DNA of 64,000 nucleotides. Origin: Candidatus Nanopelagicales bacterium (lineage in GTDB: Bacteria > Actinomycetota > Actinomycetes > S36-B12). Shown here one piece after another: positions 16,386 to 24,309 of the stretch. Both the position numbers and the translations under genes were made by a program. Under the pieces are notes generated by a model. It did no database searches and had not been told where the DNA came from. It saw only the letters and a program-made list of their open reading frames with translations. Location of the stretch: NCBI GenBank assembly GCA_018402075.1, contig JAGYJP010000001.1, forward strand, positions 558,001 to 622,000. Reading direction: 5' to 3'. Each line of letters begins with the position of its first letter. The stretch's first letter is position 1.

Positions 16386-16871
16386 CTAGTCGGTCGATGT
16401 GGGGGTTTTTAGGGGTAATTGGCCACTTTCGACCACTTCCTTAAACCTATTTAAGGAAGCCTTAACGCCCCCCAAAAGCGGCCATTTCCCCAGGGGCCAC
16501 CCCATTGCTCCCACCGCGCCGAGTGGGAGTTCAAAGTCTTCGCTCCACAAAAATCGGGAGCGTCCGCCCGGAAGCGCGACAACCTCCATGGTTCCCGTGC
16601 CACGGACCAATGACCCCGTATGGAGAACATCGACTCGATAGGGGGGCTCCCAATGGGTAATGGTCATGGTGTCCCAGAAACCAATTGGACCGGCGCCGGT
16701 CCACCCGGCAATCTCTGAACCCACACTTTGGCCATCGCCCCGGCGAAGCTCAACCCTTGTGCCGAGCATCCACCTGTGCTGTTCTGTCCACTCACTCAAC
16801 GCCGCGAAAACAATATCCACGGGGGCATCGATATTGACGGCGTGAGCTAGGTGACGAACGCGCGTGGTCAT
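16386..16871 (-). CDS. SRPBCC (START-like) family protein
   Basis: 161 residues. Starts with a beta strand and the typical VNIDAPVDIVFAALSEWTEQHRW, has IGFWDTMTITHWEPPYRVDVLHTG in the middle, and an amphipathic C-terminal helix (LLGGVKASLNRFKEVVE). The fold binds hydrophobic ligands; actual role unknown. Its start overlaps the stop of the DivIVA-like gene by 4 bases (ATGA), so the two are translationally coupled. DUF3117 follows after about 120 bases. Confidence 0.75.
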   Translation of the reverse strand: MTTRVRHLAHAVNIDAPVDIVFAALSEWTEQHRWMLGTRVELRRGDGQSVGSEIAGWTGAGPIGFWDTMTITHWEPPYRVDVLHTGSLVRGTGTMEVVALPGGRSRFLWSEDFELPLGAVGAMGWPLGKWPLLGGVKASLNRFKEVVESGQLPLKTPTSTD

Positions 16872-17152
16872 GGGGCATACCTTGTGCCGTGGGTATCTCT
16901 GGCGTGGGTACCGCTCAATGGCGATGACTTCGACTGTAATGCGCCAATTCTCTCTTCCAATTCAGCGATTTTGGCATCAACTTCGTCCATCCGATAGCCC
17001 CTGACCACGACATCGAATTGGGGATTATCTGGAAGTTCAGGGCGGTAATCCCCGGTATCGGAAACTCCCATTGAGGGATGGGCGCGACCGATGACCAAGA
17101 TAGCAACGGTGGCAATCACCGCAATGCTCACGATCACAAAAAGGAAGGTCAC
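16868..17152 (-). CDS. DivIVA-domain membrane protein
   Basis: 94 residues: an N-terminal membrane helix (TFLFVIVSIAVIATVAILVIG) followed by the DivIVA-like motif FDVVVRGYRMDEVDAKIAELEERI, which is a short coiled coil. Such proteins occur near DUF3117 in actinobacteria (compare Rv1209) and may act at the cell pole or septum. GTG start at 17152. A TGAACT sequence sits 6 bases upstream, a poor -10. Operon with the SRPBCC gene by ATGA overlap. Confidence 0.7.
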   Translation of the reverse strand: MTFLFVIVSIAVIATVAILVIGRAHPSMGVSDTGDYRPELPDNPQFDVVVRGYRMDEVDAKIAELEERIGALQSKSSPLSGTHARDTHGTRYAP

Positions 17153-17198
17153 TGACCTAGTTCACCATGTATCCATGGGAAAGCAAATTTAGACCTGC

Positions 17199-17204
17199 TA
17201 TGAT
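17199..17204 (+). promoter_or_regulatory. extended -10 promoter of yceI
   Basis: TGC-TATGAT is a near-consensus extended -10. It gives a leader of about 50 bases to the ATG at 17259, which has an AAAGGA ribosome site. Confidence 0.55.
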
Positions 17205-17258
17205 TAGTTGAATGCTCAACTAATACATCTTCACTCTACTCCCTCCCGAAAGGACCCC

Positions 17259-17801
17259 ATGTCAGATTTAGCCAACACAACCGGCACTTGGACCATCGAT
17301 CCCACCCACACCACCATTGGTTTCTCTGCTCGCCATGCCATGGTCGCCAAGGTTCGCGGAAACTTTGGTGAGTTCAGCGGCACATTTACCCTCGATGGCA
17401 GCAACCCCGCAGGATCCTCCGCCGAACTCACGGCCATGACCGCATCGATTGACACCCGCAACGCCGATCGCGATGCTCATCTGAAAAGTGCCGACTTCCT
17501 CGATGTGGAAAGTTTCCCCACTCTCACCTTCACATCCACTTCTGCCAGTGGCTCAGGTAATTCATTTGTCGTCACCGGAGATCTCACCATTCATGGCGTC
17601 ACCAAAAACGTTTCCGTGACTTTTGAACTCCTAGGCGTGAGCACAGACCCATGGGGCGGTGTTCGCATTGGATTTGAAGGAAGTACCGAGATCAGCCGCA
17701 AAGAATTCGGGCTGGTGTGGAATACCGCGTTGGAAACAGGTGGCGTGCTGGTGGGCGACACTGTGAAAATTGAACTGGATGTCGAAGCGGTGAAGAGTTA
17801 A
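17259..17801 (+). CDS. YceI-family lipid-binding-like protein
   Basis: 180-residue YceI lipocalin-like beta barrel: GTWTIDPTHTTIGFSARHAMVAKVRG at the N-terminus, ASIDTRNADRDAHLKSADFLDVESFPTLTF in the middle, and DLTIHGVTKNVSVTFELLG. Members bind long isoprenoid or fatty chains. No signal peptide is present, as is usual for actinobacterial cytosolic members. ATG 17259 is chosen over an upstream in-frame codon at 17208 because of the ribosome site and family alignment. Its stop overlaps the convergent dapE stop by 4 bases. Confidence 0.9.
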   Translation: MSDLANTTGTWTIDPTHTTIGFSARHAMVAKVRGNFGEFSGTFTLDGSNPAGSSAELTAMTASIDTRNADRDAHLKSADFLDVESFPTLTFTSTSASGSGNSFVVTGDLTIHGVTKNVSVTFELLGVSTDPWGGVRIGFEGSTEISRKEFGLVWNTALETGGVLVGDTVKIELDVEAVKS

Positions 17802-18934
17802 TCAAAAACCTCAACCGTGTCAGACTTTTTCTGAGATAACCACACCGTCAGAGTGCGAGCGACTCGTTCGACTTCTTCGATCAACACTTGCTCCGCTTGA
17901 CTGTGAGCCACAGATGGATCCCCCGGACCGTAATTCACGGCCGGGGTTTTCATTTGCGAGAACCGAGCAACATCGGTCCACCCAAATTTCGGCTCCACCT
18001 TTGCACCAGTTACCGAAAGGAATTCTTGGGCCGCAGGCCGATCCAATCCGGGTAAAGCTCCCGGTGCACTGTCAATGACAGTTACCTGCCACTCTCCAAA
18101 GAGTTCCCCCACAAAATTCTTCGCCTGATCCTCAGACTTGCTCGGCGCAAACCGGTAATTGATGGTGACAACACATGAATCCGGAATGACATTGCCCGCG
18201 ACACCACCAGATATCCCCACCGCATTCAGCCCCTCTCTGAAGGTAAGACCATCAATAACAGGTTGCTCCGGCTGAAAATCTTCGAGAATGCGCAGTATGT
18301 CGCGCGCCTGGTGAATGGCGTTCTTTCCCATCCAACCGCGCGCGCTGTGCGCACGCTTACCCTTGGTTGCCACCTCGAAGCGCAATGTCCCCTGGCATCC
18401 CGCTTCAATATTGGCGTTACTCGGTTCCATCAAAATAGCAAAGTCTGCATCGAGAAAATGTGGCGCCTGCTCACCAATAATTCGAAGACCATTGAACTCT
18501 GCAGCAACTTCCTCCGCTTCATAAAAAATATATGTGACATCGCGACTTGGTTCTGCAACTGAATGTGCAATATGCAACGCAACAGCGATGCCCCCTTTCA
18601 TGTCACATGCACCCAAACCGCTGATCGCTTGTTCGTTTCGCTTATGCGGAAGATTGCCATTCGCGGGGACGGTGTCCAAGTGTCCCGCAATAATCACCCG
18701 TTCTCCCCGAGATGCGTGATTCCTGGCAATAACGCTGTTACCGATTCTCGACACAGATAAATGTGAACAGCCTCGCAATGCGGACTCCACGGCATCCGCT
18801 AACACCTTCTCATTGTGAGATTCGCTCGGAATATCAATCAAAGCCGCGACAAGGTCCGGCAAGGACTTGGTGAGGTCTAGGGGCGTAGAGCCAGCCGCTG
18901 AATGCGGATCCAATATGTCTGGCTTCTTGTCCAC
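17798..18934 (-). CDS. dapE: succinyl-diaminopimelate desuccinylase
   Basis: 378-residue M20 zinc peptidase-family enzyme: N-succinyl-LL-DAP to LL-DAP plus succinate, late in lysine and peptidoglycan precursor synthesis. Metal-site motifs: [34 protein letters not shown] and the C-terminal VAHSQAEQ histidine; a dimerisation domain lies between about 180 and 290. The frame stays open to 19111, but that would run deep into divergent dapD; GTG 18934 with TACCGT 6 bases upstream is chosen. It faces dapD across only 17 bases. Confidence 0.93.
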   Translation of the reverse strand: MDKKPDILDPHSAAGSTPLDLTKSLPDLVAALIDIPSESHNEKVLADAVESALRGCSHLSVSRIGNSVIARNHASRGERVIIAGHLDTVPANGNLPHKRNEQAISGLGACDMKGGIAVALHIAHSVAEPSRDVTYIFYEAEEVAAEFNGLRIIGEQAPHFLDADFAILMEPSNANIEAGCQGTLRFEVATKGKRAHSARGWMGKNAIHQARDILRILEDFQPEQPVIDGLTFREGLNAVGISGGVAGNVIPDSCVVTINYRFAPSKSEDQAKNFVGELFGEWQVTVIDSAPGALPGLDRPAAQEFLSVTGAKVEPKFGWTDVARFSQMKTPAVNYGPGDPSVAHSQAEQVLIEEVERVARTLTVWLSQKKSDTVEVFD

Positions 18935-18937
18935 GCC

Positions 18938-18948
18938 ACTACGGTAGT
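18938..18948. promoter_or_regulatory. single palindrome acting as two-way leaderless promoter of dapE and dapD
   Basis: ACTAC-G-GTAGT is a perfect odd palindrome centred on 18943. On the plus strand it contains TACGGT (18940-18945), 6 bases, then GTG of dapD (18952). On the minus strand it contains TACCGT (18946-18941), 6 bases, then GTG of dapE (18934). Each start codon begins exactly 9 bases from the centre. Confidence 0.7.
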
Positions 18949-18951
18949 CGC

Positions 18952-19893
18952 GTGACTCAGATTCCCACACCACGACCATTGGTAACTGGACCTGCATCAG
19001 GACTTGGTTTAGCAACGTACTCCGGTGAACAACTCCTTGATGTGTGGTACCCACAACCCACATTGGGAGAATCACCGATCGATATACCCGGGCTGGATTC
19101 CGGCGCGACACATGACGAACTGCGCGGAGTCAATGTCACTGGGATACGCACAGTGATCGCAAACCTGCCGGATCCACCCAGTGATGCTGCTGATGCATAT
19201 CTTCGCCTCCATCTTCTTTCCCACCGGATTGTGGAGCCGCGCTCGATTAACATGGATGGAATCTTCGGACTACTCACACTCGTGGCGTGGAGCAATCTTG
19301 GCCCGATTCCCGTTGAGCGAGTCAATGACGTGCGCTTGCGCGTTCGCTCACGCGGACAACAACTCACGATTTTTGGTATCGATCGATTTCCCCGAATGAT
19401 CGATTACGTGACACCTGAGGGCGTACGTATTGCCGATGCCGATCGGGTGCGACTCGGGGCTCATCTCGCTCCCGGAACGGTGGTGATGCACGAGGGTTTC
19501 GTGAACTTCAACGCAGGAACCTTGGGAAGCTCCATGGTAGAAGGCCGAATTTCCGCCGGAGTCATTGTGGGGGCAGGCTCGGATATCGGTGGGGGTGCAT
19601 CAATCATGGGTACCCTGTCCGGGGGTGGTCAGGAAATGATCACCGTGGGCACCGATTGCCTTATCGGCGCCAATGCGGGCATCGGAATATCACTTGGAGA
19701 TCGGAGCATTGTCGAAGCTGGTCTGTACGTGACCGCTGGCACAAAAGTCCTACTCCCCGACGGTACTACCGTGAAGGCGCGGGAACTTTCAGGAGCGACC
19801 GATCTCCTGTTCCGCAGAAACTCCCAATCAGGTGGCGTGGAAGCTGTAGCACGGACGGGAAGCTGGGGTGGCCTGAACGCCGCGCTCCATTAA
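18952..19893 (+). CDS. dapD: tetrahydrodipicolinate N-succinyltransferase, actinobacterial type
   Basis: 313-residue trimeric left-handed beta-helix acyltransferase that succinylates tetrahydrodipicolinate from succinyl-CoA. The N-terminal domain is of the actinobacterial kind; the hexapeptide coil region (about 165-260) includes [42 protein letters not shown] and [18 protein letters not shown] start with TACGGT 6 bases upstream. The divergent dapE/dapD arrangement is also that of M. tuberculosis (Rv1202/Rv1201c). Confidence 0.95.
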   Translation: MTQIPTPRPLVTGPASGLGLATYSGEQLLDVWYPQPTLGESPIDIPGLDSGATHDELRGVNVTGIRTVIANLPDPPSDAADAYLRLHLLSHRIVEPRSINMDGIFGLLTLVAWSNLGPIPVERVNDVRLRVRSRGQQLTIFGIDRFPRMIDYVTPEGVRIADADRVRLGAHLAPGTVVMHEGFVNFNAGTLGSSMVEGRISAGVIVGAGSDIGGGASIMGTLSGGGQEMITVGTDCLIGANAGIGISLGDRSIVEAGLYVTAGTKVLLPDGTTVKARELSGATDLLFRRNSQSGGVEAVARTGSWGGLNAALH

Positions 19894-19916
19894 GCCCCAG
19901 GGTGGTACTTCCACAA

Positions 19917-21188
19917 TTAATGGGGGTAATTGCGCAGAATTTCGCCGTTGTATACCTGGCGGGGGCGCCCAATTTTGGTCTCAGGATCCTCAATCATTTC
20001 CCGCCATTGCGCAATCCAGCCCGGCAGACGTCCCAGTGCGAATAGCACGGTGAACATTCGGGTGGGGAACCCCATGGCCTTGTAAATCAAGCCGGTATAG
20101 AAATCAACATTGGGATACAACTTTCGTTCAATGAAGTAGTCATCCTCGAGTGCAACAGCCTCCAACCGCATGGCAATGTCAAGCAATGGATCACTCACAT
20201 TGAGTGACTCGAGAACCTGATAAGCGGTTTGTTTCACAATGGCGGCGCGAGGATCGTAATTTTTGTACACCCGATGCCCAAACCCCATGAGCTTGACTCC
20301 GTCTTCACGATTCTTGACTTGGCGGATGAAATGATTCACCCCACCCCCCGAAGCGTGAATTCCTTCAAGCATTTCCAAAACAGATTGATTAGCGCCGCCG
20401 TGAAGGGGGCCGAACAGCGCGTTGATGCCTGCGGAAACACTTGCGAACATATTGGCATGAGATGAACCCACCAAACGCACCGTGGATGTCGAGCAGTTTT
20501 GCTCATGGTCTGCATGCAAAATAAATAATTGGTCGAGGGCACGAACCACAACCGGGTTAGACACATACTCTTCAGCTGGGACACCGAAAGTCATGCGTAG
20601 GAAGTTTTCAATGAATCCGAGTGAATTATCGGGATACAGCATGGGTTGGCCAACCGACTTCTTATAGGCATAAGCGGCGATGGTGGGCACTTTGGCCATG
20701 AGGCGAATGGTGGAAATCTCCACCTGTTCCTTATCAAAGGGATCCAAGGAGTCCTGATAAAAGGTGGAGAGTGCAGAAACCGCAGAGGAAAGTACTGGCA
20801 TGGGGTGTGCATCACGTGGGAAACCGTCGAAGAACCGACGCACATCCTCATGCAACATGGTGTGCTGTGTGATCTGCGCATTAAAGGCGGCAAGTTGGTC
20901 AGGTGTGGGTAGATTTCCGTAAATCAAGAGATAAGAAGTTTCCAGGAAAGTGGACTTCTCTGCCAATTGATTAATGGGGTATCCGCGATACCGCAAAATG
21001 CCCTCGTCACCGTTAATAAAAGTGATCTTCGATGTGCAGGCGGCAGTGTTCACAAATCCAGGGTCTAACGTGACGTGACCGGTTGACTTGAGCAGAGCAT
21101 TAATTGCTAGCCCGCTTTCGCCTTCGGTAGATGGAACCTGGTCCAACGGGAGCACACCGGCCGGATAGTTCAATTCGTAATCAGTCAC
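19917..21188 (-). CDS. gltA: citrate synthase
   Basis: 423-residue type II citrate synthase: oxaloacetate plus acetyl-CoA to citrate. Active-site residues H263 (GPLHGGANQSV), H305 (MGFGHRVYKNYDPR) and D362 (NVDFYTGLIY) are all present. The long N-terminal beta domain (LDPGFVNTAACTSKITFINGDEGILRYRGYPI) is typical of bacterial GltA. GTG start at 21188 with TACGCT 6 bases upstream. It lies between dapD (convergent) and dapC (same strand). Confidence 0.97.
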   Translation of the reverse strand: MTDYELNYPAGVLPLDQVPSTEGESGLAINALLKSTGHVTLDPGFVNTAACTSKITFINGDEGILRYRGYPINQLAEKSTFLETSYLLIYGNLPTPDQLAAFNAQITQHTMLHEDVRRFFDGFPRDAHPMPVLSSAVSALSTFYQDSLDPFDKEQVEISTIRLMAKVPTIAAYAYKKSVGQPMLYPDNSLGFIENFLRMTFGVPAEEYVSNPVVVRALDQLFILHADHEQNCSTSTVRLVGSSHANMFASVSAGINALFGPLHGGANQSVLEMLEGIHASGGGVNHFIRQVKNREDGVKLMGFGHRVYKNYDPRAAIVKQTAYQVLESLNVSDPLLDIAMRLEAVALEDDYFIERKLYPNVDFYTGLIYKAMGFPTRMFTVLFALGRLPGWIAQWREMIEDPETKIGRPRQVYNGEILRNYPH

Positions 21189-21194
21189 GTTCCG

Positions 21195-21200
21195 AGCGTA
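21195..21200 (-). promoter_or_regulatory. leaderless -10 element of gltA
   Basis: TACGCT, six bases, then GTG (21188) on the minus strand. Confidence 0.6.
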
Positions 21201-21245
21201 CCCATCGCTGTTGAACCGAGAAAAACAGCCTCCAACCTCTTGGCC

Positions 21246-22343
21246 TCATGCGGTCAGCCGCTCACAAGCCCGAGCGATGTCAGAATCCGATGCCGTGAGG
21301 GCAACCCTTACGTGTTCGGCACCTGCTTCACCGTAAAAAATTCCTGGAGTGACCACAATTCCCTTCCCTGCAAGGTCGCCCACGGTCTTCCAACAGTTCT
21401 CTCCCCTACTAGCCCACAAATACAACCCTGCATGACTATGTGAAATCTCAAAACCTGCCTGAACGAGAGCGCTGAGCAGTACCGCCCTCCGCCCTCGGTA
21501 ACGGCCGCGTTGGAGCTCCACCTGTGTCGAATCCGAATACGCAGCTATGGCCGCATACTGCACAAAAGTGGGCAACATCATGCCGAGATGTTTACGCACT
21601 CCAAGAATTTGCTCAACAATCGCAGGATCCCCCGCCAAAAATCCACAACGGTAACCGGCCATATTTGAGCGTTTGGAAAGCGAATGCACGGCAAGCAATC
21701 CGGTTAGGTCACCGCCATTGATATCGCGATCCAGAATCGAATAGGGCTGCTGGTCCCATCCCAACTCGAAATAGCATTCATCGGAAATCAACACAATGCG
21801 ATGGGATTGTGCCCAACGCACGAGTTCAGTCAGCCGTTGTTTGCCCATGACCGCTCCGGTGGGATTAGATGGTGAATTAATCCACACAATGGATGGCTTT
21901 TCTGTAAGAGTTTCCGGTGAATCGGTGGCAAAAATACGAGCGCCGGCAGCAATTGCACCCACGGCATAGGTGGGATAAGCGATCTCCGGAATAACAACAC
22001 TGTCACCCTCACCAACCCCTACCAGGTATGGGAGGCTCGCAATGATTTCCTTTGAACCGATCGTCGGCATGAACGCAGTATTCGACGGTGCCTGTAACAC
22101 CCGTTGCATCCAGTCCAGCACGACCTCAGCGAGAGCAGGAACCCCCGCCGTCGTGGGATAACCCGGTGCATTGGAGTGATCGGAAAGTGCTGTCTGCACC
22201 AACTCTGGGGTGGGGTCCACCGGTGTTCCTACCGATAGGTCCACAGCCCCGCCGGCATGTGCTCGAGCTTGCTGAACATAAGGAGCAAGTTGGTCCCACG
22301 GAAAGTCGGGGAGCCCGGACCAACGGTCCATGTGACTACTCAC
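21246..22343 (-). CDS. dapC: succinyldiaminopimelate aminotransferase
   Basis: 365-residue fold-type I PLP aminotransferase. PLP-site features: IVWINSPSNPTGAV, VLISDECYFELGW, and the Schiff-base lysine in VHSLSKRSNMAGYRCGFLAG. It converts N-succinyl-2-amino-6-ketopimelate to succinyl-DAP, completing with dapD and dapE the succinylase route. Assignment rests on the actinobacterial dapC type and the ferredoxin neighbour (Rv1178-Rv1177 order); other aminotransferase activity is possible. Start GTG 22343 or ATG 22331. It follows the ferredoxin gene by 23 bases in one operon. Confidence 0.88.
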   Translation of the reverse strand: MSSHMDRWSGLPDFPWDQLAPYVQQARAHAGGAVDLSVGTPVDPTPELVQTALSDHSNAPGYPTTAGVPALAEVVLDWMQRVLQAPSNTAFMPTIGSKEIIASLPYLVGVGEGDSVVIPEIAYPTYAVGAIAAGARIFATDSPETLTEKPSIVWINSPSNPTGAVMGKQRLTELVRWAQSHRIVLISDECYFELGWDQQPYSILDRDINGGDLTGLLAVHSLSKRSNMAGYRCGFLAGDPAIVEQILGVRKHLGMMLPTFVQYAAIAAYSDSTQVELQRGRYRGRRAVLLSALVQAGFEISHSHAGLYLWASRGENCWKTVGDLAGKGIVVTPGIFYGEAGAEHVRVALTASDSDIARACERLTA

Positions 22344-22366
22344 GGTAATCGCGACTACTCGAAAGA

Positions 22367-22693
22367 CTATTTATCGTGTTGCTGTGGTGGAACGTTGGCC
22401 AACAATGGAGCATCAAATTTTTGACCCTCCAACTTGGATGCACCACCGGGTGATCCAAGTTCGGCGAAAAACTCAGCATTAGCCGCCGTGTAGTCTGTCC
22501 ACTCCGCAGGGACATCATCTTCGTAATAGATGGCTTCGACCGGACACACCGGTTCACACGCGCCGCAATCGACACATTCGTCCGGCTGGATATACAACAT
22601 GCGGTCACCCTCGTAAATACAATCGACGGGACATTCCTCAATACAGGACTTGTCTTTCAGGTCGACACAAGGAAATGCGATGACGTATGTCAC
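22367..22693 (-). CDS. fdxC: 7Fe ferredoxin (3Fe-4S plus 4Fe-4S)
   Basis: 108-residue electron carrier. Cysteines at 9, 17, 21, 25, 40, 43, 46 and 50 match the 7Fe pattern: C9, C17 and C50 would hold the 3Fe-4S cluster and C21, C40, C43 and C46 the 4Fe-4S cluster. The tail (DDVPAEWTDYTAANAEFFAE) is typical of actinobacterial FdxC. The GTG at 22693 is preceded by GGAGGCGAGG. A longer frame to 22762 lacks support. An inverted repeat sits 22-38 bases upstream. First gene of the fdx-dapC operon. Confidence 0.95.
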   Translation of the reverse strand: MTYVIAFPCVDLKDKSCIEECPVDCIYEGDRMLYIQPDECVDCGACEPVCPVEAIYYEDDVPAEWTDYTAANAEFFAELGSPGGASKLEGQKFDAPLLANVPPQQHDK

Positions 22694-22714
22694 CCTCGCC
22701 TCCAAAATACTGAG

Positions 22715-22731
22715 GTCCCACATGGTGGGAC
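22715..22731. promoter_or_regulatory. inverted repeat upstream of the ferredoxin gene
   Basis: GTCCCAC-ATG-GTGGGAC: perfect 7-bp arms, 3-base centre, 22 bases upstream of the fdx start. It looks like a binding site for a dimeric regulator near the fdx promoter; the regulator is unknown. Confidence 0.45.
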
Positions 22732-22835
22732 ACGTGAACAATCCATTAGTGCGTGCAAGCACAACTTACACAGTTGACGTGCACATTGCACGAGGAGTCC
22801 CGCACCTGGAGTTTCGCGCAGCCCCGTTCTATCCC

Positions 22836-22841
22836 TAGGCT
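22836..22841 (+). promoter_or_regulatory. leaderless -10 element of cysS
   Basis: TAGGCT, six bases, then ATG at 22848. Confidence 0.6.
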
Positions 22842-22847
22842 AAGGGC

Positions 22848-24278
22848 ATGCGCCTGTATGACACCATGTCACGCACCGTGCGCCCGGTGGAAACATCTCA
22901 CCCTCGCTTGGCTCGAATTTATGCCTGCGGGCCAACGGTTTATCGGGATGCACATGTGGGCAATATGCGGACATTTTTGGTCACGGACCTCATTGCGCGA
23001 AGCCTGCGATACCAAAATTACCGGACCCTTGTTGTGCAAAACATCACCGACGTTGGCCACATGGCTAATGACACCGGCCTCGGAGATGCCGTGGACTTCA
23101 ACCCCGACGATGGCCAAGCCGAAACCGAAGACAAGGTGTTAGCACAGGCAGCTCTCACGGGAAAAACAGCGCTGGAAATCACGTCACACTATGAAAAAGC
23201 TTTCCATAAAGACCTTGCCGCACTCAATATTTATCCCGCAGACCACTACCCCAAAGCCAGCGAATCAATCGACTCCATGATCGCTCTCATAACCCAACTC
23301 ATGGAATCCGGGCATGCGTATGTCGGGCGGGACAAGTCCGTGTACTTCAATGCTCGCTCATTCCCCACCTATGGCGCGCTCAGTGGCAATCGGCTTGATC
23401 AGCTCCAGCCGGGTCATCGCTTTGAGGTGGAGGAATTAAATTCGACCAAAGAATTTCATGCGGACTGGGCCCTGTGGAAAGTCGCCGGCAGCGATCGCAC
23501 CCAACTCACCTGGGACACACCCTGGGGTCGCGGATTTCCCGGGTGGCACACCGAGTGCAGTGCCATGAGTCTTGACATCTTGGGCACCGCTATTGATATC
23601 CATACGGGTGGCATTGATTTGCGTTTTCCCCATCATGAAGACGAGCGGGCGCAGTCGAACTCCTTAGCAGAACGCGAGGTGGTCGGACACTGGGTGCACG
23701 CTGAACATCTTCTCTTTGAAACGCGGAAAATGAGCAAGTCTGCGGGCAATGTGGTTCTCGTTCAGGACGTTATTGACAAGGGATTTGATCCACTCGCTTT
23801 GCGTCTTGCCTTCATGCAACATCGATATCGGAGCCAAATGAATCTCACCTGGGAAGTAATTGAAGCGGCTAATGAACAGTTGATGCGGTGGCGCACACGA
23901 ATCAACGAATGGTCTGAGTCATTTTCAGAACCCATGTCGCAGACTCACGTAGACACATTCACCGATTTTTTCTTTGACGACCTCAATACTCCAGCAGCGA
24001 TCAATGACCTACGAAACTTGGAGCGCGATCCTTCAATATCTGTGGGCTCCAAATTCGAAACCTTCATTCACCTCGATTCACTGCTGGGACTAGACCTTGC
24101 ACGCGACATTGGGAAGAAGGTTGAAATCCCCACAGAAGTACAGCAACTTCTTGATGACCGTGCCACGGCTCGAACTTCAAGGGATTGGGCTGCCAGTGAC
24201 CAATTGCGCGACTCAATTTCTGCTTTGGGTTTCAGCGTAAAAGATACCCCTGAAGGGCAAGAAGTCACCCCGCAATAA
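22848..24278 (+). CDS. cysS: cysteinyl-tRNA synthetase (divergent subgroup)
   Basis: 476-residue class I synthetase joining cysteine to tRNA-Cys. ACGPTVY holds the zinc/cysteine ligand C27, HVGN is the HIGH motif, GFPGWHTECSAM and FPHHEDE supply further metal-site residues, and KMSKSAGN is the KMSKS loop. The segment NITDVGHMANDTG followed by an acidic insertion is unlike the usual actinobacterial CysS (NVTDIDDK) and unlike MshC. A canonical cysS may exist elsewhere, so this could be the only copy or an acquired second copy. It is leaderless, and the stop lies at the start of a 15-bp tandem repeat. Confidence 0.9.
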   Translation: MRLYDTMSRTVRPVETSHPRLARIYACGPTVYRDAHVGNMRTFLVTDLIARSLRYQNYRTLVVQNITDVGHMANDTGLGDAVDFNPDDGQAETEDKVLAQAALTGKTALEITSHYEKAFHKDLAALNIYPADHYPKASESIDSMIALITQLMESGHAYVGRDKSVYFNARSFPTYGALSGNRLDQLQPGHRFEVEELNSTKEFHADWALWKVAGSDRTQLTWDTPWGRGFPGWHTECSAMSLDILGTAIDIHTGGIDLRFPHHEDERAQSNSLAEREVVGHWVHAEHLLFETRKMSKSAGNVVLVQDVIDKGFDPLALRLAFMQHRYRSQMNLTWEVIEAANEQLMRWRTRINEWSESFSEPMSQTHVDTFTDFFFDDLNTPAAINDLRNLERDPSISVGSKFETFIHLDSLLGLDLARDIGKKVEIPTEVQQLLDDRATARTSRDWAASDQLRDSISALGFSVKDTPEGQEVTPQ

Positions 24279-24306
24279 TTAATGCCTCAAAAATTAATGC
24301 CTCAAA
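24277..24306. repeat. 15-bp perfect tandem duplication at the cysS stop
   Basis: Two identical adjacent 15-base units (24277-24291 and 24292-24306); the first begins with the last two bases of the cysS TAA stop. It fills the gap to the convergent VanW gene. Confidence 0.9.
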
Positions 24307-24309
24307 ACG

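Noticed and set aside
17798..19111. Longer 437-residue DapE start
   Set aside because: It would overlap dapD by 160 bases; GTG 18934 has family and promoter support.
22848..24278. Reading the CysS-like gene as mshC (mycothiol ligase)
   Set aside because: It has full CysS features including CGPTVY, GWHTECSAM and a complete C-terminal region; MshC has a different N-terminal pattern and length.
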